The notes under the pieces: model-generated
What the model saw: only the letters and a program-made list of their open reading frames with translations
What the model was told of the DNA's origin: nothing
The model's database searches: none
Program-made: the position numbers and the translations under genes
From: Serinus canaria
Lineage: Eukaryota; Chordata; Aves; Passeriformes; Fringillidae
Assembly: GCF_022539315.1 (NCBI RefSeq)
Contig: NC_066316.1
Span: forward strand, 98,202,179 to 98,266,178
DNA: 64,000 nt
Direction: 5' to 3'
In this document: positions 13,683 through 26,029 of the stretch, in pieces
Layout of the letters: every line of letters begins with the position of its first letter
Numbering within the stretch: the first letter of the stretch is position 1

Positions 13683-15589
13683 GTAAGGTTGAATCAATGT
13701 GCCAGTGACTGTTTTGGAAAGGCTGCTCCACAGCTTAGCAGCTTTTTTTTTTTTTTCCCCTAATTGTGTCACTTGCTATTTTGACTCACTGAAAAGTCCT
13801 GTCTGTGTTTAAAACATTTCAACCCCTTCTAGTTGGCTCATACATGTTATGATGACCTCAATTAAATTTGCTGCTCTCAAAATGCTGGAGTGCTAAGTGT
13901 TGCTGACTTTAGAGGAAGGTCAGTCAGTGGCATACTGACATTTGGAAGAACCTGCAGTAGGAGAAATCATTGCCATTGACTGGAGCAAGTGCAGGCTTGT
14001 CTTTTTGCCCAAGTTCTGTTGTGTTTGTCCTTTTAAATTTTTTCACGTTTTCAATACTGCATTTGTTACAAAAACCCCCAAACCAATAACTTGCAGAGCT
14101 TGTGAACAAAAGATGTACCACTGTGAGATACAGCAGCTTAAAAAAGCCCATTTACAAGCTGGATGGGTGCTGTAATTTGACTGCTCTGCCTAACTAATTT
14201 AGCACACAGAATTAATGCCTATCCCAAAGCCAGTATTCAACAGAAGCTGTGAAAGAAACAGCAGAAGCTGAGCTGAAAGTAGCTGTAAAAGCTTAACTGA
14301 GTTTGCAAAGAAAGGCAATTTCCCAATTTTCATAACCTGTTCCTGCCTGAGCAGTCCTTTGAAGGTCCAGGGCAATTAATGTGTAATGTTACTATTTCCA
14401 GAGTGACCAAGATTGTTCTAGGCCATGATAAATGTTTCCTGGACTTTCCCAGTCCTTTTGATTGTTGTGAACCATGTTGACTTCCTATTTTGCTGATACT
14501 CTGCTTGATTTGGGCCTCTTATTCTTTGCATCCAGACTCCATCTTCATAGGGCAGACTCTTTCAGGTGACAGCTCAAATGCCTCTCGGTGCAGCTGCAGG
14601 GCTGAGGCAGGTCTGTAAAACCCCTCTCTGGTCCTGTGCTGGCTTTGCCAGACCACTGTGTGGTCTTGCCAGGTGTTCCCTAGGACAGTGACACAAAGAT
14701 TCATCTCATGCACCATTGTTTTGTCTCCACTTACCTCCCAAAATATACAATGCCTCTGCACTGTGCCCCTGCTGTAGCATCCCATTAACTCACCCTGCCA
14801 CATTCTGTTGTCCATCTGTAGGCTTTTAAATGGGTCCCTCTGCATTCCTCACAGCTGGGAGAGCTGCCTGTAGCTGCTCCTGTTGTGATACTTTCTGCAG
14901 AGAATTTACAGGGACTTAGCAAAAGCTCTCCAGAGCCATCTTAAAGACTTGCCAGTAAGCCTGAGAGGCTTGGGTCTCATCAGATTTCTTCAGGCCTTTA
15001 TTTTTCCTTCTTTTTCAGTTTTCTTTTTCCTCTTTCAAGATGAGACTGAAGCAACTGTGTCATCTAATGTTTATTCACCAGAGTAATCTGGGAGTCCTGT
15101 GGGCTATCAACCTTTCTTCTCTACAATACAGAGAGAACAGGCTTGATACAGAGTAGGGGGGATCTTTTACTTCTAAATTGTCCAATCAGTTACTGACACA
15201 ATGCTAAAATGACTGACAGGCTTGTGCCACTACTAATAAGGCAAATAGGTTAATAAAAAGGCAGGTGTGTAGCCAGCATGTAGACTCCAATGGCTTCCTT
15301 CAAGCTATGGCAGAAATTTCAGAAAATCTAGTAATAGAGTAATGCCAGTGCATTTTTTATTTCCCTTTGGGACTTTGACTTACTCTCCTGGTTTATTCCT
15401 CCAGATACTTTGCAAATTGTACCTGAATTAAAAGAGGAGAGGGAACAAAGGAAGGAGAAATGTAAATCAAAATCAGAACAGGATAATAAAATACAAAACT
15501 GAATCTTAAAGTACCTTCCTTTCACCCTTCCCTTTTCAGACTCAACTTCACTCTCTAATTTTCTTCCTTGTCCCCTGCAGCAGTGCAGG

Positions 15590-16340
15590 GGAATGGGGGC
15601 TGTGGTCAGTTCTTCACACATCTCTGATGCTCTTTCCTCCTCCGGGGAGAACTCCTCATTCTTCCCTGGCTTCAGCGTGGGGTGCCCACCATGGGAGACA
15701 GTTTTTGCAAACTTCTCCAACATGAGGCCTTCCTACAGACTACAGTTCTTCACAAACGCCTTCAGCATGGGTCCCTTCCATGGGGTGCAGTTCTTCAGGA
15801 GCAGGCTGCTCCTGTGTTGGTGCCCCACAGGGCCACAAGTTCTGCCTGCAAACCTGCTCAAGGACAGGGCCACAGGTCCTGCCAGAACCCTGCTCCAGCA
15901 CAGACTTCCCAGGGAATCACAACCTCCTTTGGGTATCTCCCTGCTCTGGTGTGGGGTCCTGCACAGGCTGTGGGTGGATCTCTGCTCCCCCATGGACTTC
16001 CATGGACTGCAGGGGCACAGCTCCCTCACCATGAACTGCAGGGGAATCTCTGCTCCAGTGCCTGGCTTCCGCCTTCTGCACTGACCTTGGCATCTGCACA
16101 GCTGTTTCTTTCATATATTCTCACTTTGCTCCTGACTGTTGCTGCAGAACATTTTCTCTTTATTAAATACATAAGCCCAGAGGCACTGCCACCATTTGCT
16201 GATGGGCCTTGGCCATCTTAGGCTGACTGGCATTGGCTCTGTTGGGCATGGGGAAGCTGCTTTTTGGAATAAACATCCCCTCAGAGAATCCATGCCGGTA
16301 GCCCCTGCATGCTATCATATCATACACAAACCCCTAATGC
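15590..16340. repeat. Avian dispersed repeat, class not identified
   Basis: The stretch has short internally repeated phrases (CTGCAGGGGCACAGCT, CATGAACTGCAGGGGAATCT, repeated 'ACAGTTCTTCA' and 'GTGCAGTTCTTCA'). It also carries a tail with CATATTCTCAC, CCCAGAGGC, GCTGGCATTGGCTCTG-like and GGGCATGGGGAAGC blocks, which I recall recurring in bird genomes. That recognition is from memory and I cannot name the family. Open frames of 163 and 179 codons on the + strand lie inside it and are best read as repeat sequence, not genes. Boundaries are approximate. Confidence 0.5.
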
Positions 16341-17092
16341 TGGCTGCTTGCTTCAGGCTCCTGAAAGAGCATTGGCATTTCAGAAGGAGCACCTGTTTTC
16401 TGCCCTGTATTTAGCTGTATGTAATCAACCAGCTGCTTTTGAATGTTTATAGGACAATTGTTACTATATTATCCACAGCTGTTACATCCCTGAATGTGTT
16501 TGTCCTCATGTGACCACTCTTACAGGTAGAAATTTTGTTATCCATGTTTTCTTCATGGAGGGCCAAGTCTGTAGTGTGAAGGTCTGTTGGAAAAAATGTA
16601 AACCAGCAGAAAATTATGAAGCTGTGGCCACCAACACAGATGTCTCCTCTATTCCTTTGTCAAGGCTGTGCTTGCAGTGCCTGGGATGTTTGGTCTTCAT
16701 CTACTCCTGTGTGGTTCCAGGACAGTATGGGTATAACTGTGTCATCCTGTAGAATGTTATGGCACAAGCTTCCTTCAGGCTTGCCCCAGCAATATTTGGG
16801 CTGAGCAGGGATGAGGCTGACCTGTCCCAGAGGAAGAAGACCTCCTCTATTCTGAATGGTATCTCACATGAGGAAAATTAAATACAGGGTTTCACTGTTT
16901 CACTGACTAGAGCTTGTGTTGCCCTCTGGAATCTGCTGTTACTCTGGTAGCGATGGACAGTGCTGTGGGATGGCTTTCATGGGATGGTAGGAACAAATGA
17001 GTGAGATGCTCTTGGAAGGAAAGAGTGGGTGCAAGGCTGCTGGAGCATTGATGTGAATGGGCAGCAGCATGGAGCTGTTCTTTCAGTTGTGT

Positions 17093-17378
17093 GATCACAG
17101 AATGGTTTGGGTGGCAAAGCACCTTTAAAGGTCATCTAATCTAGATCTCTGCCATGGTCAAGGATACATTCCACTAGGTCAGCTTACTCAAAGCCCCATC
17201 CAACCTGGCCTTGAACACTTTCAGGGATGGGGCATCCACAGCTTCTTTGGCCAACCTGTTCCAGTGCCTCACCAACCTCATCAGAAAAAAACCTTCTCCT
17301 TATATCCAGTATAAAACTGTTTCTTTCAGTTTGAAAGCACTGCTCCCTGAGCTCTGCTGGCAGGGCAAAAAGCCTGTT
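17093..17378 (-). mobile_element. CR1 LINE 3' end, antisense
   Basis: The reversed CR1 terminus begins ATCACAGAATGGTTTGGGT. It continues with AAAGGTCATCTAATC, CCAACCTGGCCTTGAACACT, GGGATGGGGCATCCACAGCT, GCCAACCTGTTCCAGTGCCT and the TTCTCCTTATATCCA block, all standard CR1 3' end landmarks in reverse. It is 5'-truncated. The far end is approximate. Confidence 0.92.
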
Positions 17379-19096
17379 ATCAAGACATAACTTTTTTTTT
17401 CTAATGTGAGTTTTGAGACATATTTACCTGGGCCTCAGTAGCCTGCATCAAGTTGATTTTCAAGTGGGGAATGGGAGGGCAGAGGTTTTCTCAAAATGTG
17501 TGCTCTTAATGAATCAGCATGTTCTCCACAAGGAAGCAGATGCTGTTCTGTAGCAGAGTGTTTGAGTAGCACAACTTCATTGTTTCCTCATGAAAGGTAG
17601 AAATCAGATGTGGAATCTAATCTAGTCTTCCTGCTGTCAGGATGAGATGTGACTGTGCTGGACACAGAGGGGTTCAGGTCCAGCTGTGCTGAGGTTTAGG
17701 TGGGATGTCTTCACTGTAATGGGCTATATCAGCTTTATTGGATCAAGCAAAGCTGGCAGTGCCTGTGTCTTCATGTGTATTTTTTCTCTTTTTCACTGCA
17801 GCTGCCTGAAACTGCTTTTTTTCCCATTCATTGGATGGAAGAAAAGATGATACGTGTTAATGTGTATCAAATATCTTGGCTAATTTTCCTTTTTATTTCT
17901 GGTGCAGATAAGCCCAGTGCTACCAGCAGGCATAGGCAGCCTGGCATCTATAGAGCATTGATTTACTGGAAAATAAGGAGGGCTGTTCCCCTTCTCCCAT
18001 GCACCATTAGGCACAGATTCCCACCCCATGGCCACAGGAGTTTTGACACCTCATTTGCTGTAGCTAATCAAGTCTTCCTCCAGTACCATGCAAGGATGTG
18101 GGTGTGTTTTGGCAGCTTTGAAGGAGGGGGAATGAGAAATCACGGCTTGGTGTGGCCAGGTAACTGTTACCTTTTACGCTGCTTTGCAGGAGGGCATTGG
18201 GAGGCAGGAAGAACTTTTGTATACCAATTTTGGTGACCTGGTGGTAGCACAAGGACTGAGTGTTGGGGATCTCCTGTAGGTTTATCACTTCATGCAGCTG
18301 GCAATGTGTGTGACATCCCTGACTTAACCCACGGTCGCATGTGAGGTCGGGACAGAGCTGGAGGAATGAACACTATTCCAATGCTTCTTTCTTCCTTTTC
18401 TTTCTCCATCCTATCTGTCTGCACCTTGCAGAAAACGTGGCAATATGGCACTGTCCCCTCTGCTACTTGGTTTGGAAGGCCGGGAGCAGTGCAGGCATCA
18501 ACCCAGTTAGGGAGTCTGTGGATTCCACCATGGCCTGGCCCTGATAAAAAGAAGAAATAATCCCTGCTTTAAAGCTGCATGTCTGCAGCTTGAGCTCAAT
18601 GGAGGCTGGTGCAACTGCTGCAGGCTCTGTGTGAAATGTGCAGGAGGTATCTTGCACTTGGTGATCCAAATGTGGTGTGACTTTAATGACAATCAAGGGA
18701 TCTCCTAAACTGGGGGAACCTGCATTTCTTTATTATTTTAAACCCATTAACTATACTTTTATCCAATGCTTTATACAATCCTTTTGGACATGGGTATCTT
18801 TTGTCCCTGTATCTCAATCTGACTTGAAAGAAAAGCAATTGTTTGCATCTTGGCTATAGTTGTTGGATTTCATTAGAGGATAGGACTTAAAAGTAAGCAG
18901 ATCTCAAAGCTGACACACTCTGGCAAACCTGCAGCTCGGATACTGTGGAACTGACTTCCACAAACATAGCTCTGGAAGAATTGGTGTTCCTGCCTCTGCA
19001 GCTGAAAAAACCCAAAAAAATTAAAAATACCTTCTCTTTCTCTCCCCCCTTCTTCTTCACTCACCCATTGCTTTTCCTTAATCTCTTGTCTGACAG

Positions 19097-19184
19097 GGAG
19101 CAGAGAGGAAGATCAGGGATGAAGAGCGAAAGCAAAGCAAAAGAAAAGGAAAGTGCACTGATCCCAGCTCTCAGTTGAATGCCT
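19097..19184 (+). CDS. GRHL1: GRHL1 coding exon (basic linker, extended form)
   Basis: The exon follows TCTGACAG and ends before GTAAGT at 19185, leaving one base. It encodes GAERKIRDEERKQSKRKGKC and then TDPSSQLNA, a highly basic linker between the DNA-binding and dimerisation regions. As I remember it, the main human GRHL1 isoform passes directly from KRK to VSDVK, so this exon adds about a dozen residues. GRHL2 has a linker of similar length here. No GT donor sits at the shorter position in this sequence, so the long form looks obligatory. Confidence 0.92.
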
Positions 19185-21386
19185 GTAAGTAGAACTTATT
19201 CTATCAATATTTTAAATATTGTATTTCATTTTGGCTACAAATAGCTTGTGCGGTAGAACTCTCAAGTTAATTTTTATCCTCTATGGACCAGTGTTTGTTT
19301 TAAGCAGTTTCTTATGGAACAGTCATTGTGTTTTGCAGCACACTGGGTCATTTAGGGTTTCATTCTGTATAGTTCTTTCTGTCCAAGACAGGGTCCTGCT
19401 GTGTATTCAGCCTGGATGGGTTGTAGCAGTTGAAGTGGTGAGGTGAGGGTGGGATTTTTGGGCTAGAGACCCTCCCAATCCAGGTGGCAGTGAGAATGAT
19501 CAGTTCCAAATATTTTCAGCTTGATCCTAAACTTAGCTTTTAACTTACATTAAAAACGTGTTTGCAACTCGTCAGCAAGGCCATGACAGCCTTGAGGCTG
19601 AGCCCCCAGCCTCTCAGCCCTATGCTCACTCTTGTAGAGCAAAGTGGTCCTTAGCAAGTCATTTCAAAGTTTCTGCATATGTGAAGTATGTGGAGACTTG
19701 AGCATCATAGTACCTAAAGGATGAGGAGTTTGTTCCTGCTGAGCATCTTCCTTTAGCTGCTGCAGATGACAGATCCTGTGTTTGGATGGCTGGTTACTCA
19801 GCAGCAGAGCTGCTTAGAGGAAGATGTGTCTCCCTGTTCATTGGCACAGGGCAGGCGCGTGCTCTCGCTTGCTGTGCTGTGAACAGCCCGACTGGTTCAG
19901 CCTGCACGTGCCTTCAGCTCGCCGGGCAGGATTTTCCTGACGCAGCAGGTACAGGCTGCTGGAGCAGCTTCAGAAGATAATGCTAAAGGGAGCCCATTTG
20001 CTCAAGGGAAGTTGTGGAAAGGGCTGGGTTTTTGGTTTCTTTCAAGGTATGTCACAAGAGGCAGGTTTTTAGTGCACTGTTAGCGTTTCACAAACGCAGC
20101 AGCCCCAGCGGCTCCCAGAAGATTGCTGCATTCAACCCTTTGCATCCTGGCTGGAAAGGGAAGGGAGGTTCAGTACACATTTCCCAGGATCTTATGATTT
20201 GACAGAAGCTGCTTTCCAATGTTAATTTTCCAGGCCTGGGCTTAGCCCGATGCGATCCTTATTTTCCTGGAAAGTATGACTTTGACTTTTTAGTTCTTAT
20301 GTGGGAAGTTTTTGATTCCTTGAAGCCATAAGCTGCTATACTCACCTCCAGGATCACAAATGCCATGTGTACGTGAACTCTTCAACAGCTGAACCAGTTG
20401 GTGGCTTTTGGGCAAAGTTATTTTTACAGAAATTGAGAAATCTTTAAAAAAATCCATTTTGCAAGGAGAAAATAGTGTATTTTCCACTGAGGACATGAGA
20501 AATGGTTTTGTTTGAAAAACATTTATTTTGCTTGCGGTTGGTTTGACCTCAGATGGTTATTGTTCCACTTCGTAAAATAAAGTCTTCAACTGTGATAGTT
20601 TGACCTGAATGTGTCTGAAATGTGGTTTAAGGCATCTTCTGCCTCACTTTCTCCTCAGAGGGTCTTTGTGGATGAAGTCTGTCCTCTTGGTGGGTTGTGT
20701 CACATCAGATAGTACACTGTGGGAGCCAAAGGGCTCTGTGGGAGACAGGTCCTGGTGATCCTGGGGGAATGGACTAGAGGCTGGCACCCTGAGGTGACCA
20801 GGGTGAACATTGGGAGGAGCTAGAATGTGAAAGTTGGAAGTGTGGAATCAAAATGTAACTTTAAATATAGCAACTTACACAAACCAGTGTTGGTACTAGC
20901 TCTGTAGTATAGTGCGACTGTGGTGCTGTCTCTTTAAGACACTACCAATAGGGAACACACAAGCTGTCCCTTTGTCCCTCCTAGCATAGGAACACCAGCA
21001 GGCTTTTGAGGGACTGGAGAGGGAGAAGGTGGGGCAGGGACTGATTTTTGCCTTCTGTTTGCACGGCTGACTTGGTACATGGAAGACCTCAGTTCCTCTC
21101 TTGGGCTGATGCCATGTTATTGTCTATCCTCATTAATACCTAAACAAAGTAGAGCTGCTCAGTTGGAGAGGTGGAGAAAGCTTTGACTACTCTTCGAAAC
21201 AAACCCTCAGGGCCCAGGCCCTCAGCTGAGAGGGTGACAACCCAAGTTCAAACTCCTTTACCACAGGAGCTTTTTGCTTTGACCTGACTGCAGAATGCCC
21301 TTGTCCAGCAGTGTATGTACCTTTTAGATGATGTAGGGCCCCATCAGGACCTTCAGTATCCTCTATCCTGATCTTTGTTTCCGCAG
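19185..21386 (+). other. GRHL1 intron
   Basis: I see no recognisable element beyond short simple runs. It ends in a TTTGTTTCCGCAG acceptor. Confidence 0.8.
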
Positions 21387-21526
21387 TTTCTGATGTCAAA
21401 GTGCCCATGCTTCCCTCACACAAACGTACTGACATCACCATCTTCAAGCCCTTCATGGACCTCGACACTCAGCCTGTCCTGTTCATCCCTGATGTTCACT
21501 TTGCAAACCTGCAGCGTGGGGCTCAC
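21387..21526 (+). CDS. GRHL1: GRHL1 coding exon (start of C-terminal region)
   Basis: The exon starts after CCGCAG and ends before GTGAGT at 21527. It encodes FSDVKVPMLPSHKRTDITIF, then KPFMDLDTQPVLFIPDVHFA and NLQRGAH. The QPVLFIPDVHFANLQR stretch is a hallmark shared by all GRHL proteins, just before the dimerisation domain. Confidence 0.96.
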
Positions 21527-22398
21527 GTGAGTAAAGCTCATGGCTGTGGGGATGAAGGCTCTGAGATGATTTTGCAAAAGGCCTGGGATGCTCTGTGTGT
21601 GTATGTACATATGAAATGTCAGACTGCATCAGTGCTGGAATCAAATACAGGCTGAGTCTCATGTGGGCAGGAAATGTTTCTCCAAGATACATTGGCTGAA
21701 GTTAACTGGGGGTCTTTCACCATCAAATTATTTTCCTATCAAGTCCAGTTTCTGTGAACCTGAAAGGATTTTTCTATTGCATGAACTGCAGGGTGGTTTT
21801 CTGTTGTGGCATCCCTTGGGATCCTGGTGTGCTGTTGTACAGCACAGACTCCTCCAGATGCCTGCTGCAGGGTAAAATCTACCCTGTGGAACTGGCATGT
21901 GTGTCAGCTCTGTGATCCACTGCCAGAGTGCCCTGCCTCCGTGTTCCTGGAAAGTTCCACCTCATAAGAAACAGGAAGGGAAAAAATTAGCATGCAACCA
22001 GGTTTCAAAATCTGGAACTTTGCTGTGCTGGGAGTTCTGCCATGCTCTAACATAATCTAAACCTTACTTTTTAAGAGCATTGTCTGAACTCCTAGAAAAG
22101 GATGGAGAATAAACTTGCATCCATAAGGCTGACATTCCTGCATGTTTTTCTACAAAGGCCCTAGAGCTCAGTTTTGTCAGAAGATTCTACACCAGTCCAG
22201 GAAGAAAGCTGGTTAGCTTCTTTTTGTTCCTGTCTCTCATTTGAGATCCTTTATTACTTTTTATCAAAAAAGGTAAAGAAGATGTTTACTGGCTTTTGGA
22301 GCCAAAGTGTCATTTGATTTAGCATTGAAAGGTTATAAGAGAAAATTAGTTCTAGTTCTGGATGAAATATTCACAAAAGCTCCCCTTTGTTTTTAAAG
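21527..22398 (+). other. GRHL1 intron
   Basis: An ordinary intron of about 0.87 kb with nothing further recognised. The acceptor is TTTTTAAAG at 22398. Confidence 0.8.
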
Positions 22399-22436
22399 GT
22401 CCTTCCTGTTGCTTCAGAAGAACTAGAGGGTGAAAG
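22399..22436 (+). CDS. GRHL1: GRHL1 short coding exon
   Basis: This 38-nt exon encodes VLPVASEELEGE plus two bases of a Ser codon. The donor GTAAGA is at 22437. The next exon begins with C, completing AGC (Ser), which gives the family's EELEGE-S-S join. The intron to the next exon is only 99 bp. Confidence 0.93.
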
Positions 22437-22535
22437 GTAAGAGCTGCCCTTCAACCTCCTGACACCTTGTCCTCAGACAGAGGGATGAGTCCCTGTAATT
22501 GTACCACTGCTAACTTTTTGCACTGTCAATGACAG

Positions 22536-22624
22536 CTCCAACCTGAAGAGAGGAGCCTATATTGGTGAAGAGGACTTTATTGCTACTCCAAATAAGATGG
22601 CCAGAGTAGAAGAGCCAAAAAGAG
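22536..22624 (+). CDS. GRHL1: GRHL1 coding exon
   Basis: The exon starts after CAATGACAG and encodes SNLKRGAYIGEEDFIATPNK and then MARVEEPKR, leaving one base (G) before GTATTT. The leftover G completes GTG (Val) with the exon at 24375, giving the conserved [11 protein letters not shown] join. It could equally enter the candidate microexon at 23817, which keeps the same phase. Confidence 0.94.
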
Positions 22625-24374
22625 GTATTTTCTTCTTTCAGAGACTGAATTTTTGGAGTATTTATACATCATGATGGAGAGAGGCATCTGAGATTAAAGA
22701 ATTTTTCAATTCATAGTGATGGATATTTCAGACTGATTTTTCTGGCTTTGAGTAGTGACAGTTCAGGTATCCAGATATGGTTCAGCTCTGCAAATATTTT
22801 ATATTGTGAGAATGTTTGGGGGTTTCTGACAACTCAGACAGTAATGGGCTCTGAACCTCTAAGGAAAGAGTCAAGATGAGGTGACCAGCTTACCAGTATC
22901 CCTAATGGACTGGGGCAGAGAATTTATCATGTAATCTGCTACAAAATACATGGGAAACCTCCTCCAGGACTTCAAGCAATGAACACCAGGACCTGGTTCT
23001 GAGTGTAAAACTGTTGCATCTTTCATGGTGTCAGGAAATGGGATGTTCTCCACTGAAAGCCAAGCTAAGAGAATATTCAGCTGCTTTTTAACTGAGTTTC
23101 AGTCTTTGCAATTTCATGGTGCTGTGATGTTGTGGAAGGAGATGAGAGGTCCATTTGGGGTGTTGGAGGTGGTGTTTCCTGATTGGTGATAGTTGTGTTT
23201 GGAAGGACCACAACAAAGCTTCAAGTATGAAACATATGAAGAAGCAAATGCTAAGTCTTGCAAGTCTGATCATAATTGGGCTGCACTTCTGCAGTCTGGA
23301 TAAACTAGTAAGGAAGGATGAATTTTATAGAAGGAAATCAGACTTCTTGTTTTTCATGTTGCTGTATGCCATAAAACAAGCTCTATGAGGTTCTCTCTTC
23401 TTTGGCTGACTCTTATCTGACCTGTGCTGTAACTGAGACCAGGTGTCCTGTCTTCCTTTTTCAAATCTACAGCTTTTTAAAGCTGCCTTTAACAGGCAAA
23501 TTGGGAAATGCATCAAGGTGCTGTGCTGTCCTGAGTTCACCTTGTTCCATTAGAAATGCCAGTAATTGTTCCATTTTGCAGGTGTGTCAAAGCTGTGCTT
23601 GATGAACCCTTGCAAACAATCCAGTCTGCAATACCTGGTCATTAGAAGATGGATTAAAGCTGTTAAAGTCCAAGCTTTCTTGCTCTTCTGGCTAATTCCT
23701 CAGCCTTAATGCAGTTTTTAATGAGGCTGATGTTACATGCAATGAGTCTGTGCTAGCTTGAGAACGCTAGGGATGCTCACCTAATTGGGGTTCCTGCTCT
23801 TTCATTCCCCTCCTAGAGGAGACCAAGCCTGCACTGTATGTCAGCTCTGGTGGTAAGAGTATTACTGAAACACAGCAAGGGGCAGGAAGAAAGATGAGAC
23901 AGTGTAGGAAGAGCACAGAACTGTACAAATAAATTATTTAAAAATTAGGAGCTGGCCAGGATGGCTTCACCTGCTGTGATAGCATCTGTCAAATCATTTG
24001 ATTGTGGAAAGTCTTATGGCAAATGACTAAGATATGGAGGAGCCCAAGAGTCTCAAAGATTTGTGCTTTGTGTTCCTCCTTTATTTGTTTCAAATATGAC
24101 CTTTTTTCTAATAATAGAGAGAATAAAGAAAATACAGAGGTATTTTGACAACAAAGATGCTTGAGCATACAGTGGCTTTATGTGCCAGAAGTAAGTTTTG
24201 AGCTAACCTAGCAGCATGTGTTTGTGCTACAGTCTTAAATGTATATTGAATGTATGCATGTCTATTGCTTCATAAGGTCCTCAGTGGATGTCCCCCTATG
24301 CTTAGCCACTGTGGGATACAGATTTTTCCTGAGGAGCTTTTGCACAGTTAATTCCTCTTCAAATTGCTTTCCAG
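22625..24374 (+). other. GRHL1 intron containing a candidate microexon
   Basis: A 1.75-kb intron with a candidate cassette exon at 23817-23852, described separately. Otherwise no repeats or genes were recognised. It ends in TTGCTTTCCAG. Confidence 0.8.
23817..23852 (+). CDS. GRHL1: Candidate GRHL1 cassette microexon (12 codons)
   Basis: A 36-nt segment is flanked by a strong pyrimidine tract and acceptor (TTCATTCCCCTCCTAG, ending 23816) and a near-consensus donor (GTG|GTAAGAG at 23853). Both edges have phase 1, matching the flanking exons, so inclusion adds exactly 12 residues (EETKPALYVSSG) between PKR and VLLYV with no stop. The inserted peptide partly echoes the downstream PKRVLLYV text, which hints at an old exon duplication. 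I do not recall this exon from mammalian GRHL1. Splice-site strength and phase support it; expression is unproven. Confidence 0.55.
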
Positions 24375-24460
24375 TGCTGCTGTATGTCCGAAAAGAGTCA
24401 GAGGAAGTCTTTGATGCACTGATGTTGAAGACACCATCTCTGAAAGGCCTCATGGAAGCT
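24375..24460 (+). CDS. GRHL1: GRHL1 coding exon (dimerisation domain)
   Basis: The exon starts after TTTCCAG and ends before GTAAGT at 24461. It encodes [20 protein letters not shown] and then PSLKGLMEA, ending in phase 0. This opens the C-terminal ubiquitin-like dimerisation domain. The VRKE-(S/T)[10 protein letters not shown] run is conserved in all GRHL paralogues. Confidence 0.96.
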
Positions 24461-26029
24461 GTAAGTAATGAGGTTATTTTGCAGTCCTTGAGTAGTTGCC
24501 CTGGCTACCTAGTCCTTACACACTGGCCAGTCACAGGAGTCAGACTTGCAGTCACAGCTTGTGTCCACACATTTCTGCCCTTCTGGATAAGAAGAATAAG
24601 GGAGATTTCCCTTCAATAATATGGAAATTAATGCAACTAATTCTTTAATTTATTGTTAAGGGAATTCAGGAAGCTTGTCTTTTAAGCACCTTGCCCCACA
24701 TCTGTGGGGTCTGAGTGTAAGAAGCCTTCCTGAAGATCCAGGTCTGTCAAACGTGATGATTGGATGTTCCTCTTGCCTGAAAGGATATTTTTGCTAGGAG
24801 ATGGAGTGATTTTCAGAATGTATCCAGTGGCTTGGATTTGTTTCAGCCTTTCAAAACCATGTTTGGGGCCCTCCACTGCCCCAAATGCAGAGCTGCAATT
24901 CCCAGCTTCTGTGTGTTGCTGAACACATTTATATATCTGTGCACACATGTGTGAAATTGCTCTCTGCTGCTTGACTTCCAAAATAGTCTTCCACTATCCC
25001 TGCTGCTGCAGAGCAAGGGAAGTACAGAGCTTAAATCCAAGGAATGGTGTAATATTTGGCATGAGCTCAGAACTGGCACTTGTCTGTCTCTTTCTGTTAC
25101 TAATGCCTCTGCTCAGGGAACGAGGGCTTTGGGGATGTACAGGCAGGTCTAGCCATTAACTCTTGGTTGTAGAGATAGCTCTGTAACCAGAATCTTTATC
25201 TCTTCTGGGCTGTGAGGCTTTGCCAGCTGAAGGGTGGGGGCTCATGGAGAGAGGGATTGAAGGCTGTGAAGTCCTCCCTTACCCTACAGTCCTGAAGTGA
25301 AGCTGCACCTCTGTTGTTTCATTCAGATTTCTTAAAGCAAGGAACCAAGTGCTCACAGCTGTAGCTTGGGAGAAACTCCCTGTACATTTGCATGTCAAAG
25401 CAGTGTCTTGGTTTGGTACTTACTGGTGGTGTGATAGAGCAGTTTGCCAGAGTAACCAGGCTTAGGTTACTGACCTCACGACTTTCTGGAGGTTGTGCAG
25501 TGAAATGCCATGGTCAGTGGCTGTGGCTCTACACTGATGTCACCCTGCTGGGGAAGGAGAATGTTTCTGATCACCTCATGCCCTTAGCAGCAGAGGTCCT
25601 CTCTCTGGCTATTTTCTTTTTTCAGCCACTGTCATGACTAGTTTTTACTTGATCCCTCTGACACTAAATTTTAAAATGGTTTTCAGTATGCTAAGAGAAC
25701 ACAGAGCCAAGAGAGAATGAGAGGGTGTGGAGTGGGCTTTAAGTGGATGGGCTTTTGAGAGTAGGGGCAGGAGGTTGCTGTATGAGAAGTAAGTATCCAG
25801 ATTCAAACATGATTAAATTTTTTGTACTGAAGTTAGCTAAATGCACAGAAGGGGCTTCTGATCTGCAGATTTACACTATAGTTTAGGATTTAGTGTTTCC
25901 TTTATAGGGCAGGCAGTTGTCCTCGTTTGCAGTTTTTTTGTTGTGGTTGTTCCTTTCTGTAAAATAGGAAGCAAAAGACAATGATAGCAGTCTCCATGCT
26001 TCACCAATCATTGCTTTCTTTTGTTCTAG
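24461..26029 (+). other. GRHL1 intron
   Basis: A 1.6-kb intron with no repeats or genes recognised. The acceptor is TTTTGTTCTAG. Confidence 0.8.

Larger units (their letters stand above)
13683..19096 (+). other. GRHL1 intron (5.4 kb)
   Basis: This intron contains a long dispersed repeat (about 15590-16340) and an antisense CR1 (about 17093-17378). A 178-codon open frame at 17700-18236 has no recognisable domain and is treated as chance. A normal acceptor (CTTGTCTGACAG) closes the intron at 19096. Confidence 0.8.

Noticed and set aside
17700..18236. 178-codon open frame in a GRHL1 intron
   Set aside because: No family resemblance, cysteine/tryptophan-rich chance composition, and it lies next to a CR1 within an intron.
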